This document shows positions 17,057 to 24,084 of a stretch of 64,000 nt of DNA, piece by piece. The stretch's first letter is position 1; each line of letters opens with the position of its first letter. A program made the translations under genes and the position numbers. A model generated the notes under the pieces. It made no database searches and was not told where the DNA came from. It was given only the letters and a program-made list of their open reading frames with translations. This DNA comes from an uncultured Bacteroidota bacterium (lineage in GTDB: Bacteria; Bacteroidota; Bacteroidia; Flavobacteriales; Flavobacteriaceae), in assembly GCA_903842575.1 (NCBI GenBank), contig CAIMMM010000006.1, forward strand, positions 137,456 to 201,455, read 5' to 3'.

Positions 17057-18556
17057 CTATGCTCTTTTTAATAAATCCGCAATCTTTCTATCATTACTCA
17101 ACCTTGGAATTTTGTTTTGTCCTCCGAGTTTCCCAATGGATTTCATATACTCTTGAAAACCGTTTTTTTGAACTTTGGTAATCACTAGCGTTCGCAAAAC
17201 ATTCCCAACAATCAAGTCATCGTAATAGGTATTTTGCTTTCGCATGGCATGGTCTATTTGAAGCGCAAAATCTTCAAGATTTTCGGGTTCTCCCGAAGCT
17301 TCGGGATCAAATTCAATGAACCATTCGTGATAGGGTAAACCTATGATTGGAGAGATCTGTGGCGCCACCGTAAATTCATTCACGCGAATTGTGGCGTTTT
17401 CCATCGCTTCTTTCAAAGCACATTCTACTTCCTTCCCAATAACATGTTCGCCAAAAGCAGAAATGTAATGTTTGATTCTTCCCGAGACTATAATCCTGTA
17501 AGGTTTCAAACTCGTAAATTGCACCGTATCGCCAATGTTATAGGCCCAAAGTCCGGCATTGGTAGAAATTATTAAAACATAATTCACCCCGAGTTCTACT
17601 TCGCCAATAGTATAGCGTCTAGAATTTTCGGTTAAAAACTCTTCTGTTTTTACAAATTCATAAAAAATTCCTCCGTTTAAAAGCAACAACATGCCTTTGT
17701 CTTTTTGCAAATCCTGATAGGCGAAAAACCCTTCGGAAGCAGGAAAAAACTCAATGGAATCTACTTTTCTTCCAATAAGATTTTCAAATTTGGCACGATA
17801 CGGTTCGTAATTTACACCACCATAAATGAAAAGATTAAAGTTTTTGAATATCTCGCCAACTGGCTTATTCTTTTCTTTTTGTAATTTTTCAAAATACATT
17901 TGAACCCAAGACGGAATTCCAGAAATAACCGTCATGTTTTCGTTGATGGTTTCGCCAACAATAGCATCCACTTTGGCTTCCCAATCTTCAATACAATTGG
18001 TTTCCCAACTTGGCATTCGGTTTTTCTGTAAATATTTGGGAACAAAGTGCGCCACAATTCCGGAAAGTCTTCCTAACTGTATTCCATTTTTTTCTTCCAA
18101 GATGGGACTGCCTTGCAAAAAAATCATTTTTCCATCTACAAAATTGGCGTTTCCTGTTTCGTGAATGTAATGTAAAATAGCATTTCGCGCAGCTTCAATA
18201 TGAGTTGGCATGGACTCCTTAGTGAGTGGAATATATTTTGCCCCCGAAGTAGTTCCAGATGTTTTAGCAAAATAAAGCGGTTTTCCTTTCCAAAGAATAT
18301 CCGATTCGCCTTTTACCGCTTTATCTACATAAGGTTTTAATTCTTCATAATCTCTGATGGGAACTTGTTTGGCAAAGTCTTCAAAAGTTTTTATTGCCGA
18401 AAAATTGTGGTCTTTCCCAAACTGTGTCTTATTCGCTTGATAGATTAAGTTTTGAAATACTTTTTGTTGCGTCCCAATCGGATTGGAGGACCAAATTTGG
18501 GTTTTATTATAAATTATTTTAGCAAAAAGTTTTGCGGCTATTGACTTTATTGACAT
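17057..18556 (-). CDS. GH3-like acyl-acid-amido synthetase family protein
   Basis: A 499-residue member of the GH3 'auxin-responsive promoter' family, part of the ANL adenylating superfamily; plant members conjugate amino acids to acyl acids, while the bacterial role is not established. The phosphate-binding loop YFAKTSGTTSGAKYIPLT is near residues 93-110. IEFFPASEGFFAYQ and YNIGDTVQFTSLKPYRIIVSGR are the other conserved adenylate-forming motifs. Near residue 419 a 16-base palindrome encodes PEASG within a segment where I expect a shorter loop. It lies 9 bases downstream of the small membrane protein gene. Confidence 0.9.
   Translation of the reverse strand: MSIKSIAAKLFAKIIYNKTQIWSSNPIGTQQKVFQNLIYQANKTQFGKDHNFSAIKTFEDFAKQVPIRDYEELKPYVDKAVKGESDILWKGKPLYFAKTSGTTSGAKYIPLTKESMPTHIEAARNAILHYIHETGNANFVDGKMIFLQGSPILEEKNGIQLGRLSGIVAHFVPKYLQKNRMPSWETNCIEDWEAKVDAIVGETINENMTVISGIPSWVQMYFEKLQKEKNKPVGEIFKNFNLFIYGGVNYEPYRAKFENLIGRKVDSIEFFPASEGFFAYQDLQKDKGMLLLLNGGIFYEFVKTEEFLTENSRRYTIGEVELGVNYVLIISTNAGLWAYNIGDTVQFTSLKPYRIIVSGRIKHYISAFGEHVIGKEVECALKEAMENATIRVNEFTVAPQISPIIGLPYHEWFIEFDPEASGEPENLEDFALQIDHAMRKQNTYYDDLIVGNVLRTLVITKVQKNGFQEYMKSIGKLGGQNKIPRLSNDRKIADLLKRA
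17291..17306. repeat. Perfect 16-base palindrome (TCCCGAAGCTTCGGGA) inside the GH3-like gene
   Basis: TCCCGAAGCTTCGGGA is its own reverse complement and is GC-rich against an AT-rich gene. In frame it contributes to DPEASGEP. I recall this sequence as recurrent in flavobacterial genomes but have not searched. It parallels the palindromic element in rmlD. Confidence 0.7.
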
Positions 18557-18565
18557 CTTTTTGCG

Positions 18566-19075
18566 TTACGGTTTATTCTTTTTCCTTCTTGGTTGTTTTG
18601 AATTGGCTTTTTTTTCTTCAGCAGCAACTTGTTCTCGTAGTTTTAATTCGGATGGGGTGGGTTTTAAATCTTCTTTTTCGATGTCTTCAATAGGCGTTGC
18701 CAAAATAGAATCTTTATTGAATTTTGCATACTCTAAATCGCCTGTTAAAACTTTTTTAAGCGATTGAATGTAGGCTTCGTTTTTCTTCAAAGCGCCTGTT
18801 AGTGAGTCGGATTTTAAAGCAAGTTCCGTTGCGTCTTTTTTTAATTGTGTAGAAGCATAGCCGGGGATGTATTCTCGTAAAGGCGTGAAAGCAATGATAT
18901 ATGTTGTAATAAAAATAATTAACATAGCGCCAATAGTGGCCACAACGAAAACATTCATTAATGTTAATCGCAAGGAAAAAATTTCTTCAAAAGTATCTTC
19001 ATTCAAAATAACCAAGCGGTTTTTTGTGAACAATTTCTTTTTTAATAATTTTCTTTTCAGGCGTTTTTCTGACAT
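18566..19075 (-). CDS. Membrane protein resembling the N-terminal half of an M23 metallopeptidase (peptidase domain absent)
   Basis: A 169-residue protein: basic N-terminus, NRLVILNEDTFEEIFSLRLT, one membrane span at about residues 39-61, FTPLREYIPGYAST, then a coiled-coil-like region and a Lys-rich tail. From memory, these motifs are those at the start of a flavobacterial M23 peptidase of about 290 residues that usually sits at this locus beside tatA and the GH3-like gene. Here the protein ends before the M23 domain, and the next gene begins 9 bases later, so no frameshift can hide it. It could be a non-catalytic murein-associated protein. It has its own promoter and is divergent from tatA. 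Confidence 0.75.
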   Translation of the reverse strand: MSEKRLKRKLLKKKLFTKNRLVILNEDTFEEIFSLRLTLMNVFVVATIGAMLIIFITTYIIAFTPLREYIPGYASTQLKKDATELALKSDSLTGALKKNEAYIQSLKKVLTGDLEYAKFNKDSILATPIEDIEKEDLKPTPSELKLREQVAAEEKKANSKQPRRKKNKP

Positions 19076-19092
19076 GGTATTTTATTATAGTA

Positions 19093-19100
19093 CAAATATA
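19093..19100 (-). promoter_or_regulatory. -7 element (TATATTTG) for the M23-like N-terminal gene
   Basis: TATATTTG on the minus strand, 17 bases before the start codon at 19075. It is divergent from the tatA promoter. Confidence 0.65.
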
Positions 19101-19192
19101 GAAATTTATGTCGTTTATGCCATTTTATAGCTATTTAACGAAGTTTAACTATAAATAGTATAAAGAAAACTCTCTGAATATTATTTTCTTTA

Positions 19193-19200
19193 TACCTTTG
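19193..19200 (+). promoter_or_regulatory. -7 element (TACCTTTG) for tatA
   Basis: TACCTTTG matches TAnnTTTG and lies 46 bases before the tatA ATG. No convincing -33 TTG is seen. Confidence 0.6.
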
Positions 19201-19246
19201 TCGCTCAGTTTAATTAAAAATTGCGGAAGCATAAATTTTATATATC

Positions 19247-19426
19247 ATGGGAAGATTTGGTGTTACAGAAATGCTTATCATACTTGTTGTTGTTGTATTG
19301 TTATTCGGAGGTAAAAAAATTCCAGAATTAATGAAAGGTTTAGGAACCGGAATTAAGGAATTTAAAGATGCCGCTAAAGGGGAAGATAAAGCTCCGGAAA
19401 CAAAAAAAGACGAAACTAAAGAATAA
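19247..19426 (+). CDS. tatA: Sec-independent protein translocase subunit TatA
   Basis: A 59-residue protein not listed in the ORF track. It reads [20 protein letters not shown] then [20 protein letters not shown] and an acidic-basic tail. This is TatA: one N-terminal membrane span, the FGGKKIPEL hinge with its conserved Phe-Gly, and an amphipathic helix. It oligomerises to move folded, twin-arginine-signal proteins across the inner membrane with TatC, which is not in this window. It is on the plus strand between minus-strand genes, has its own promoter and is followed 6 bases on by a TatA-like microprotein and a terminator. Confidence 0.95.
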   Translation: MGRFGVTEMLIILVVVVLLFGGKKIPELMKGLGTGIKEFKDAAKGEDKAPETKKDETKE

Positions 19427-19432
19427 TTAATT

Positions 19433-19546
19433 ATGGAGAGATTAGGAATTGCTGAAATTATACTAATACTCACAATTGCAGGTTTACCTATTTTAATCAT
19501 TCTAATTATTCTTTTTTTACGAAGAAATAGAAAGAATCTTATGTAA
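19433..19546 (+). CDS. 37-residue membrane microprotein, TatA-like N-terminus
   Basis: A small ORF below the track's cut-off: MERLGIAEIILILTIAGLP, a continued hydrophobic stretch, then LRRNRKNLM and stop. The start resembles TatA/TatB N-termini (xGRLGIPEIILIL), but the FGGKKIPEL hinge and amphipathic helix are missing. The basic C-terminus implies an N-out single-span protein. It is 6 bases after tatA and inside the same transcription unit, whose terminator begins at its stop codon; this supports it being real. It might modulate the Tat complex or be a decayed duplicate of tatA. Confidence 0.65.
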   Translation: MERLGIAEIILILTIAGLPILIILIILFLRRNRKNLM

Positions 19547-19573
19547 AACCAACTTATAAAGTTGGTTTTTTTT
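19545..19573 (+). terminator. Terminator of the tatA unit, possibly bidirectional with tex
   Basis: AAAACCAACTT, a 3-base loop, then AAGTTGGTTTT and further T residues, a perfect 11-base stem. It also overlaps the end of tex on the minus strand. Confidence 0.9.
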
Positions 19574-20291
19574 ATAGTATCATGGAAAGCTGAATCCGCT
19601 TTCTCTCTTCGTCTACTTCAGTAACTTTCACCTGAACATGTTCCTGCAGTTTTACCACTTCGTTTACATCCGATACAAAACCTGCTCGGAGTTGGGAAAT
19701 ATGAACCAGTCCGCTTTCTTTAATTCCAATATCTACAAAGCAGCCAAAATTGGTAATATTATTAACAATTCCCGGAAGAACCATTCCGGTTTTTAAATCT
19801 TTAATCGATTTTACATTGGCATCAAATTCGAAAATTTTTGCTGCTTTTCTTGGATCCAATCCTGGTTTTTCGAGCTCTTTAATAATGTCTTTTAAGGTCA
19901 ATACTCCTATTTGAGGGGTAATATATTTTTCGGGTTGAATGAGTTTTGTTTTGTCTTTATTGGCAATTAAATCATGTACAGACAGCTTCAAATCTTTTGC
20001 CATTTTCTCCACAATTTCATAGGCTTCGGGATGCACTGCCGAATTGTCTAACGGATTTTTTCCTTCTTTAATTCTGATAAAAGCAACGCCTTGTTGGTAG
20101 GCTTTATCTCCCAATCGTGGTACTTTTTTGAGCTGTTTTCTATCTGTAAATGGACCGTTTTCGGAACGGTATTGCACAATGTTTTCGGCTAGTTTTTCTC
20201 CAATGCCGCTTACATAGCTCAACAAATGTTTACTTGCTGTATTGATATTTATGCCAACCGAGTTCACGCAACGAATGACGGTTTTATCCAA
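19572..20291 (-). CDS. tex: Tex C-terminal portion (after the frameshift)
   Basis: 239 residues; the track's first codon is a TTG inside the Tex reading frame, not a true start. It holds the helix-hairpin-helix domain (INTASKHLLSYVSGIGEKLAENIV, FTDRKQLKKVPRLGDKAYQQ) and the C-terminal S1 RNA-binding domain (GMVLPGIVNNITNFGCFVDIG, GLVHISQL). It has no promoter or initiation signal of its own that I can see. Confidence 0.8.
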   Translation of the reverse strand: MDKTVIRCVNSVGININTASKHLLSYVSGIGEKLAENIVQYRSENGPFTDRKQLKKVPRLGDKAYQQGVAFIRIKEGKNPLDNSAVHPEAYEIVEKMAKDLKLSVHDLIANKDKTKLIQPEKYITPQIGVLTLKDIIKELEKPGLDPRKAAKIFEFDANVKSIKDLKTGMVLPGIVNNITNFGCFVDIGIKESGLVHISQLRAGFVSDVNEVVKLQEHVQVKVTEVDEERKRIQLSMIL

Positions 20292-20299
20292 TTCCTCTT

Positions 20300-21706
20300 T
20301 TAATTTGGTTGATCTACATCGTGTTGGTATTGCCCAACACCTATGGCTTTTGGGTCAATCTTTACCAATTCCGCCAACGGATCTGAAAGTCGTCTTCCAA
20401 TGGAAACTGAACCACGAACCGTTACATCATAATTGGGAAATTCGTCCCGCGCAATTTTTGAGGCAGAATAAACGGATGCTCCGGCTTCGGAAACCACAAA
20501 AACTTGAACTGGTTTATCGAAGGCGATTTTCTTGATGAAAAATTCGGTTTCACGAGAAGCCGTTCCGTTTCCAATGGATATCGCATCAATTTGATAAGCA
20601 TTCACCATGGAACGAATTTTTTTCATCGCCATGGCCGATTCGTTTTGTGGCGCATGCGGATAAATGTTTTCGTTGTATAATAAGACTCCGTTTTCATCCA
20701 AACAAACTACTTTGCAACCGCTACGAAATCCGGGGTCAATGGCTAAAATTCTTTTTTCTCCTAAGGGTGGCGCGAGTAATAATTGTCCCAGATTATTGGC
20801 AAAAACCTGAATGGAATTAATATCGGCTTTGGCTTTGGCTTCTTGCAAAGATTCATTCGAAATGGCTGGATGCAACAAGCGTTTAAAGCTATCTTCAATC
20901 GCTAAATGCAAGTGGGGCGTGGTGTCATTTTGCCTTTTGATGATAATTTCATTCATCATTTCTATGGCTTCTTCTCCAGAATTATCGGGATCTATTTCAA
21001 TTTTTAATTTTACAAAACCTTCATTTTCGGCTCTAAGCATCGCTAATAATCGATGGGAGGGCGCTTTTGATAGGTTTTCTGACCAATCAAAATATTGAGA
21101 AAATTTTTGCGCTTCCTGATCTTCTTTTTTAGCTTTGGAAACTTTGGTTGTTATGATAGCTTTGCGTTGGTAAATTCTTCGCAACTGTTTTCGAACGTAA
21201 ATGTTTTCATTAATCCATTCGGCAATAATATCCCTTGCGCCCTGCAAAGCGTCGTCTTCATTGATGACGGTTTTGTTTAAATATTGTGTGGCTATAAAAT
21301 CGACATCATCATTATTTTGTGCCATGATGATTTTAGCCAAGGGTTCTAGTCCGTTTTCTCGAGCCACATCTGCGCGTGTTTTTTTCTTCTTTTTAAAAGG
21401 CAAATACAAATCCTCCAACTCTTTCAAATCGAAACTTTCTTGCATTTTTATTTTCAATTCAGGCGATAATTGTCCTTGTTCTTCTATAGCTTTTAGAATA
21501 GCTTCTTTTCGTTTTATAATGACTTCATATTCCTTATTTAACTTGGCAATTTGCTCAATAAAAACTTCGTCTAGATTTCCGGTTTGGTCTTTTCTATAGC
21601 GAGAAATAAAGGGAATAGTACAATCTTCTAGTAAAAGTTGTACTGTTTTTTCAATGTTTATAGAAGTGGTAGCAACCGATTTCGCTATGAATTGTATGTT
21701 GGTCAT
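20300..21706 (-). CDS. tex: Tex N-terminal portion (before the frameshift)
   Basis: 468 residues from ATG at 21706. It includes the Tex N-terminal helical domain (IPFISRYRKDQTGNLDEV, LYLPFKKKKKTRADVARENGLEPLA) and the YqgF/RNase H-like domain (RILAIDPGFRSGCKVVCLDENG, ISIGNGTASRETE), ending in the conserved SDPLAELVKIDPKAIGVGQYQHDVDQ. It lacks the helix-hairpin-helix and S1 domains, which continue in the next frame. Confidence 0.85.
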   Translation of the reverse strand: MTNIQFIAKSVATTSINIEKTVQLLLEDCTIPFISRYRKDQTGNLDEVFIEQIAKLNKEYEVIIKRKEAILKAIEEQGQLSPELKIKMQESFDLKELEDLYLPFKKKKKTRADVARENGLEPLAKIIMAQNNDDVDFIATQYLNKTVINEDDALQGARDIIAEWINENIYVRKQLRRIYQRKAIITTKVSKAKKEDQEAQKFSQYFDWSENLSKAPSHRLLAMLRAENEGFVKLKIEIDPDNSGEEAIEMMNEIIIKRQNDTTPHLHLAIEDSFKRLLHPAISNESLQEAKAKADINSIQVFANNLGQLLLAPPLGEKRILAIDPGFRSGCKVVCLDENGVLLYNENIYPHAPQNESAMAMKKIRSMVNAYQIDAISIGNGTASRETEFFIKKIAFDKPVQVFVVSEAGASVYSASKIARDEFPNYDVTVRGSVSIGRRLSDPLAELVKIDPKAIGVGQYQHDVDQPN

Positions 21707-21750
21707 TTTGGAATTTTAGAAGTAAACTATAATATATTAAGATTAAAATA

Positions 21751-22653
21751 TTAATCCTGAACAATAAAGTCTTTTGGATCTTCTTTTTTAAATTCAGGTT
21801 GGATGTTGATGTGGTTGATGTGGAATTGTTCAAATAAAACCATTTCCACTTTATCCAATAAGGTATTGAATTCGCTCATTTTTATATCTTCGGTACAATC
21901 CAGATGCGCCTCGAGATGCAATTCCTCGTCGTTTAAATGCCAAACATGAATATGATGCAATTTGTTTACGCCTGAAACTTTGTGTACTTCGCGAACTATT
22001 TCTTTAATGTCTATAAATTCAGGTGTAAAAAGCATTAACATTTTAGTGGCTTTTTTAATTAAATCTACGCCTACTATAATTAAGTAAACTGCAATAAGAA
22101 TCGTCATAACGCTATCCACCCAATACCATCCGTAAAATTTCATCAGTAATCCGCCAATTAAAACTGCTACTGACGCCATCATATCTGTCAATAAATGCAA
22201 ATAGGCCGACTTCATATTGATATTGTGTTTGGCATCATTTTGAAGTAATAATACTGAAAATCCGTTTACTGCAATTCCTAAAATAGCCAACCAAATTACT
22301 AAACCAGACTCAATTGGATGCGGATTAAAAAGTCTTTCAATGGCTCCATAAGTCAAAATTAAAGCCACTACAACTAAAGTTATCGCATTGATAAATGCGG
22401 CAATCAACTCCGCTCTTTTATAACCAAATGTTTGATTGATAGATGCTTTTTTTCGGGAAAGCTTGTTAGCAAAAAGGCTAAACCCAAGTGACAAAACATC
22501 TGAAAAATTGTGTAATGCATCCGATATTAATGCTAAACTTCCGGAAATAATTCCGCCTGCAAGTTGCGCAACCGTAATTAGTATATTGAGTAATATAGAA
22601 TAGATTAAATTTTTTCCTTTTACTTCGTGTTTATGAATGTGTACGTTACTCAT
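21751..22653 (-). CDS. Cation diffusion facilitator metal exporter (CzcD/ZitB type)
   Basis: A 300-residue inner-membrane proton antiporter that exports Zn2+ or similar divalent ions. Six membrane spans are visible. The metal site pairs are ALHNFSD in span 2 and HLLTD in span 5, the His-Asp combination of zinc-selective CDF proteins. A short histidine-bearing N-terminus (VHIHKHEV) precedes span 1, and the cytoplasmic C-terminal domain (VNKLHHIHVWHLNDEELHLEAHL) carries extra His. The gene begins 3 bases after rpiB ends and is co-transcribed with it. Confidence 0.93.
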   Translation of the reverse strand: MSNVHIHKHEVKGKNLIYSILLNILITVAQLAGGIISGSLALISDALHNFSDVLSLGFSLFANKLSRKKASINQTFGYKRAELIAAFINAITLVVVALILTYGAIERLFNPHPIESGLVIWLAILGIAVNGFSVLLLQNDAKHNINMKSAYLHLLTDMMASVAVLIGGLLMKFYGWYWVDSVMTILIAVYLIIVGVDLIKKATKMLMLFTPEFIDIKEIVREVHKVSGVNKLHHIHVWHLNDEELHLEAHLDCTEDIKMSEFNTLLDKVEMVLFEQFHINHINIQPEFKKEDPKDFIVQD

Positions 22654-22656
22654 GAT

Positions 22657-23088
22657 TTACTGACAAGCTATTTTATTGACTCTATTAGCGTGTCTTCCGC
22701 CTTCAAAAGGTGTGACTAAAAATGTAGCCACAATTTCTACTGCCTGAGGAATAGAAGTGAAGCGTGCTGGTATACTTATAATGTTAGCATCATTATGTTG
22801 ACGCGCTAAAGCGGCAATTTCTTTAGTCCAACACAATGCGGCACGGATTCCTTGATGTTTATTAACCGTCATCGCTATTCCATTTCCCGAACCACAAATT
22901 ACAATACCAAAATCGGCATTTTTGTTTTCAACATCAATAGCAACAGGATGTCCAAAATCAGGATAATCAACACTGTCAAAAGCATCGGTTCCATAGTTTG
23001 TAATTTTATGCCCGTTGGTCTCTAAATAGTGAATAATGGCTTTTTTATATTCTGGCCCGGCGTGATCATTTCCAATGGAGATTTTCAT
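22657..23088 (-). CDS. rpiB: Ribose-5-phosphate isomerase B
   Basis: Interconverts ribose-5-phosphate and ribulose-5-phosphate in the pentose phosphate pathway. The track starts at 23115; I choose ATG at 23088 (MKISIGNDHAGPEYK), giving the normal 143 residues. The reason is that the -7 promoter element TAAATTTG covers the upstream start. The RpiB/LacAB signature is clear: NDHAG at residues 7-11, ICGSGNGIAM with the catalytic cysteine, and RQHNDANI with the catalytic histidine. It heads an operon with the CDF exporter. Confidence 0.95.
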   Translation of the reverse strand: MKISIGNDHAGPEYKKAIIHYLETNGHKITNYGTDAFDSVDYPDFGHPVAIDVENKNADFGIVICGSGNGIAMTVNKHQGIRAALCWTKEIAALARQHNDANIISIPARFTSIPQAVEIVATFLVTPFEGGRHANRVNKIACQ

Positions 23089-23114
23089 AGTGTTGTTGAT
23101 TATAATTGTCAGCA

Positions 23115-23122
23115 CAAATTTA
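23115..23122 (-). promoter_or_regulatory. -7 element (TAAATTTG) for rpiB
   Basis: TAAATTTG on the minus strand, 26 bases before the rpiB ATG at 23088. It fixes the start choice. Confidence 0.65.
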
Positions 23123-23733
23123 ATAATATAATGACCAGTAATAGATGAATGGGGTGATTATTTTAAGCCTTTGATTTTAAAAGAACTAACTAAGTGTAAA
23201 AATTAAAAAATATTATAACTCTCTTTTAATCAATAGTTTTTCTATAATAAAAATATTAATTTTTTACATTGTTAATAGTAAAACCCAATTCGTTGATAAT
23301 CAGTTAACCTTAAGTTAACATTTATTGTTAACAACTTTGGATAGAAAAGAAGAAGTTTTTCTTGGTCGTATTATTATAATTTGTAATCCAAAATTGGTTT
23401 GAGAATATCAAATTTAGTTTCCCTTTTTTTTAGAAAAGTTATCACTATAAAAAAGAAGTTTTTCAACAAAAACCAATCTATAAAGTTATTTACAAAAAGT
23501 AGGTTTTAGAACTTATTAACAGTTGTTAATTATTTTAAAAAATACTTCAAAATGAATGATTTACTATTTTAAAACTATGTTGATAAATAAATGTAAATTT
23601 AAATAACTTCAAAAAGTTACTTTTAAAACAAAACTTATTATATCTATTAACACGCTATAATAACCATCATAAATTAAATTTAAATTTCCTTTTTATTTTG
23701 TTGTTTTTAATATGTGTTGACAACTTTTAAAGT
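23123..23733. other. 0.6 kb AT-rich non-coding region, candidate replication origin (oriC)
   Basis: This is the only gap above 300 bases, and I find no plausible coding frame in it. It is extremely AT-rich and holds repeated TTAACA/TGTTAA words: GTTAACCTTAAGTTAAC near 23303, TTGTTAACAA near 23325, the inverted repeat TTAACAGTTGTTAA near 23516, plus TGTTGATAA (23579) and CGTTGATAA (23291). Several are one mismatch from the DnaA box TTATNCACA (for example TTATTAACA, TTATCAACA); no exact box was seen. Gene orientation diverges just to the right, and parS sites lie 15-17 kb away. Together these suggest oriC, as an inference only. Confidence 0.45.
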
Positions 23734-23973
23734 TTAAACAATTCTTAATTCATCTCTTCTTGAAAGATTATTTAAAATTTCTTTTACTTGCATAACATCG
23801 TTGGGGTGTACTTTTAAATTAATTCCACCGTATGCAAAACTAGCTAATGGATCAACAGCTACTACATTTTCATTTTGGAATAAATAAGGTATACCTTCAT
23901 TATCTAAAATTGTTTTTAAAATTGTTATTTCGTGTATAAAATTAAAAGTAGCTACCGTTACAAACTCATTCAT
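23734..23973 (-). CDS. DUF2007 domain protein
   Basis: A 79-residue cytoplasmic protein. It matches the DUF2007 pattern: VATFNFIHEITILKTILDNEGIPYLFQNENV followed by GGINLKVHPNDVMQVKEIL, a small ferredoxin-like alpha/beta fold annotated as a putative signal-transducing protein, with no established function. It is the last minus-strand gene before the strand switch and is divergent from rnr. A weak TACCTTTA lies upstream. Confidence 0.88.
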   Translation of the reverse strand: MNEFVTVATFNFIHEITILKTILDNEGIPYLFQNENVVAVDPLASFAYGGINLKVHPNDVMQVKEILNNLSRRDELRIV

Positions 23974-24084
23974 CTTTTTTTTAATATAAAGGTAGTTAAA
24001 TGTTACATTTTATATAAATCTAATAGCTAATTTCTATTATCTAATTTCTTCTTCGTAATTTTCGACTTTATTACAAAAAGAATT

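Larger units (their letters stand above)
19572..21706 (-). pseudogene. tex: tex (Tex-family RNA-binding S1 protein), interrupted by a single-base frameshift
   Basis: Two adjacent minus-strand ORFs are the two parts of one Tex protein of about 710 residues. The first ends KAIGVGQYQHDVDQPN and stop; the second begins LDKTVIRCVNSVGININTASK. In intact Tex the text runs DVDQPKLKEELDKTVIRCVNSVG. At the junction the minus strand reads CCAAATTAAAAGAGGAATTGG; one extra A in the AAA run restores the frame (P-K-L-K-E-E-L). No canonical -1 slippery heptamer is present. It is either a true frameshift mutation or a base-calling error in a homopolymer. Tex binds nucleic acid and affects transcription; it is widespread and usually non-essential. 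Confidence 0.85.

Noticed and set aside
19210-19500. Minus-strand 96-residue ORF across tatA
   Set aside because: Antisense of tatA and the microprotein; Ser/Ile-rich translation typical of shadows.
20295-20312. Programmed -1 frameshift in tex
   Set aside because: The sequence CCAAATTAA does not form an X XXY YYZ slippery heptamer in the zero frame and no downstream structure stands out.
23123-23733. Exact DnaA boxes (TTATCCACA or TGTGGATAA)
   Set aside because: None found by eye; only one-mismatch relatives, so the oriC call is kept as a candidate.
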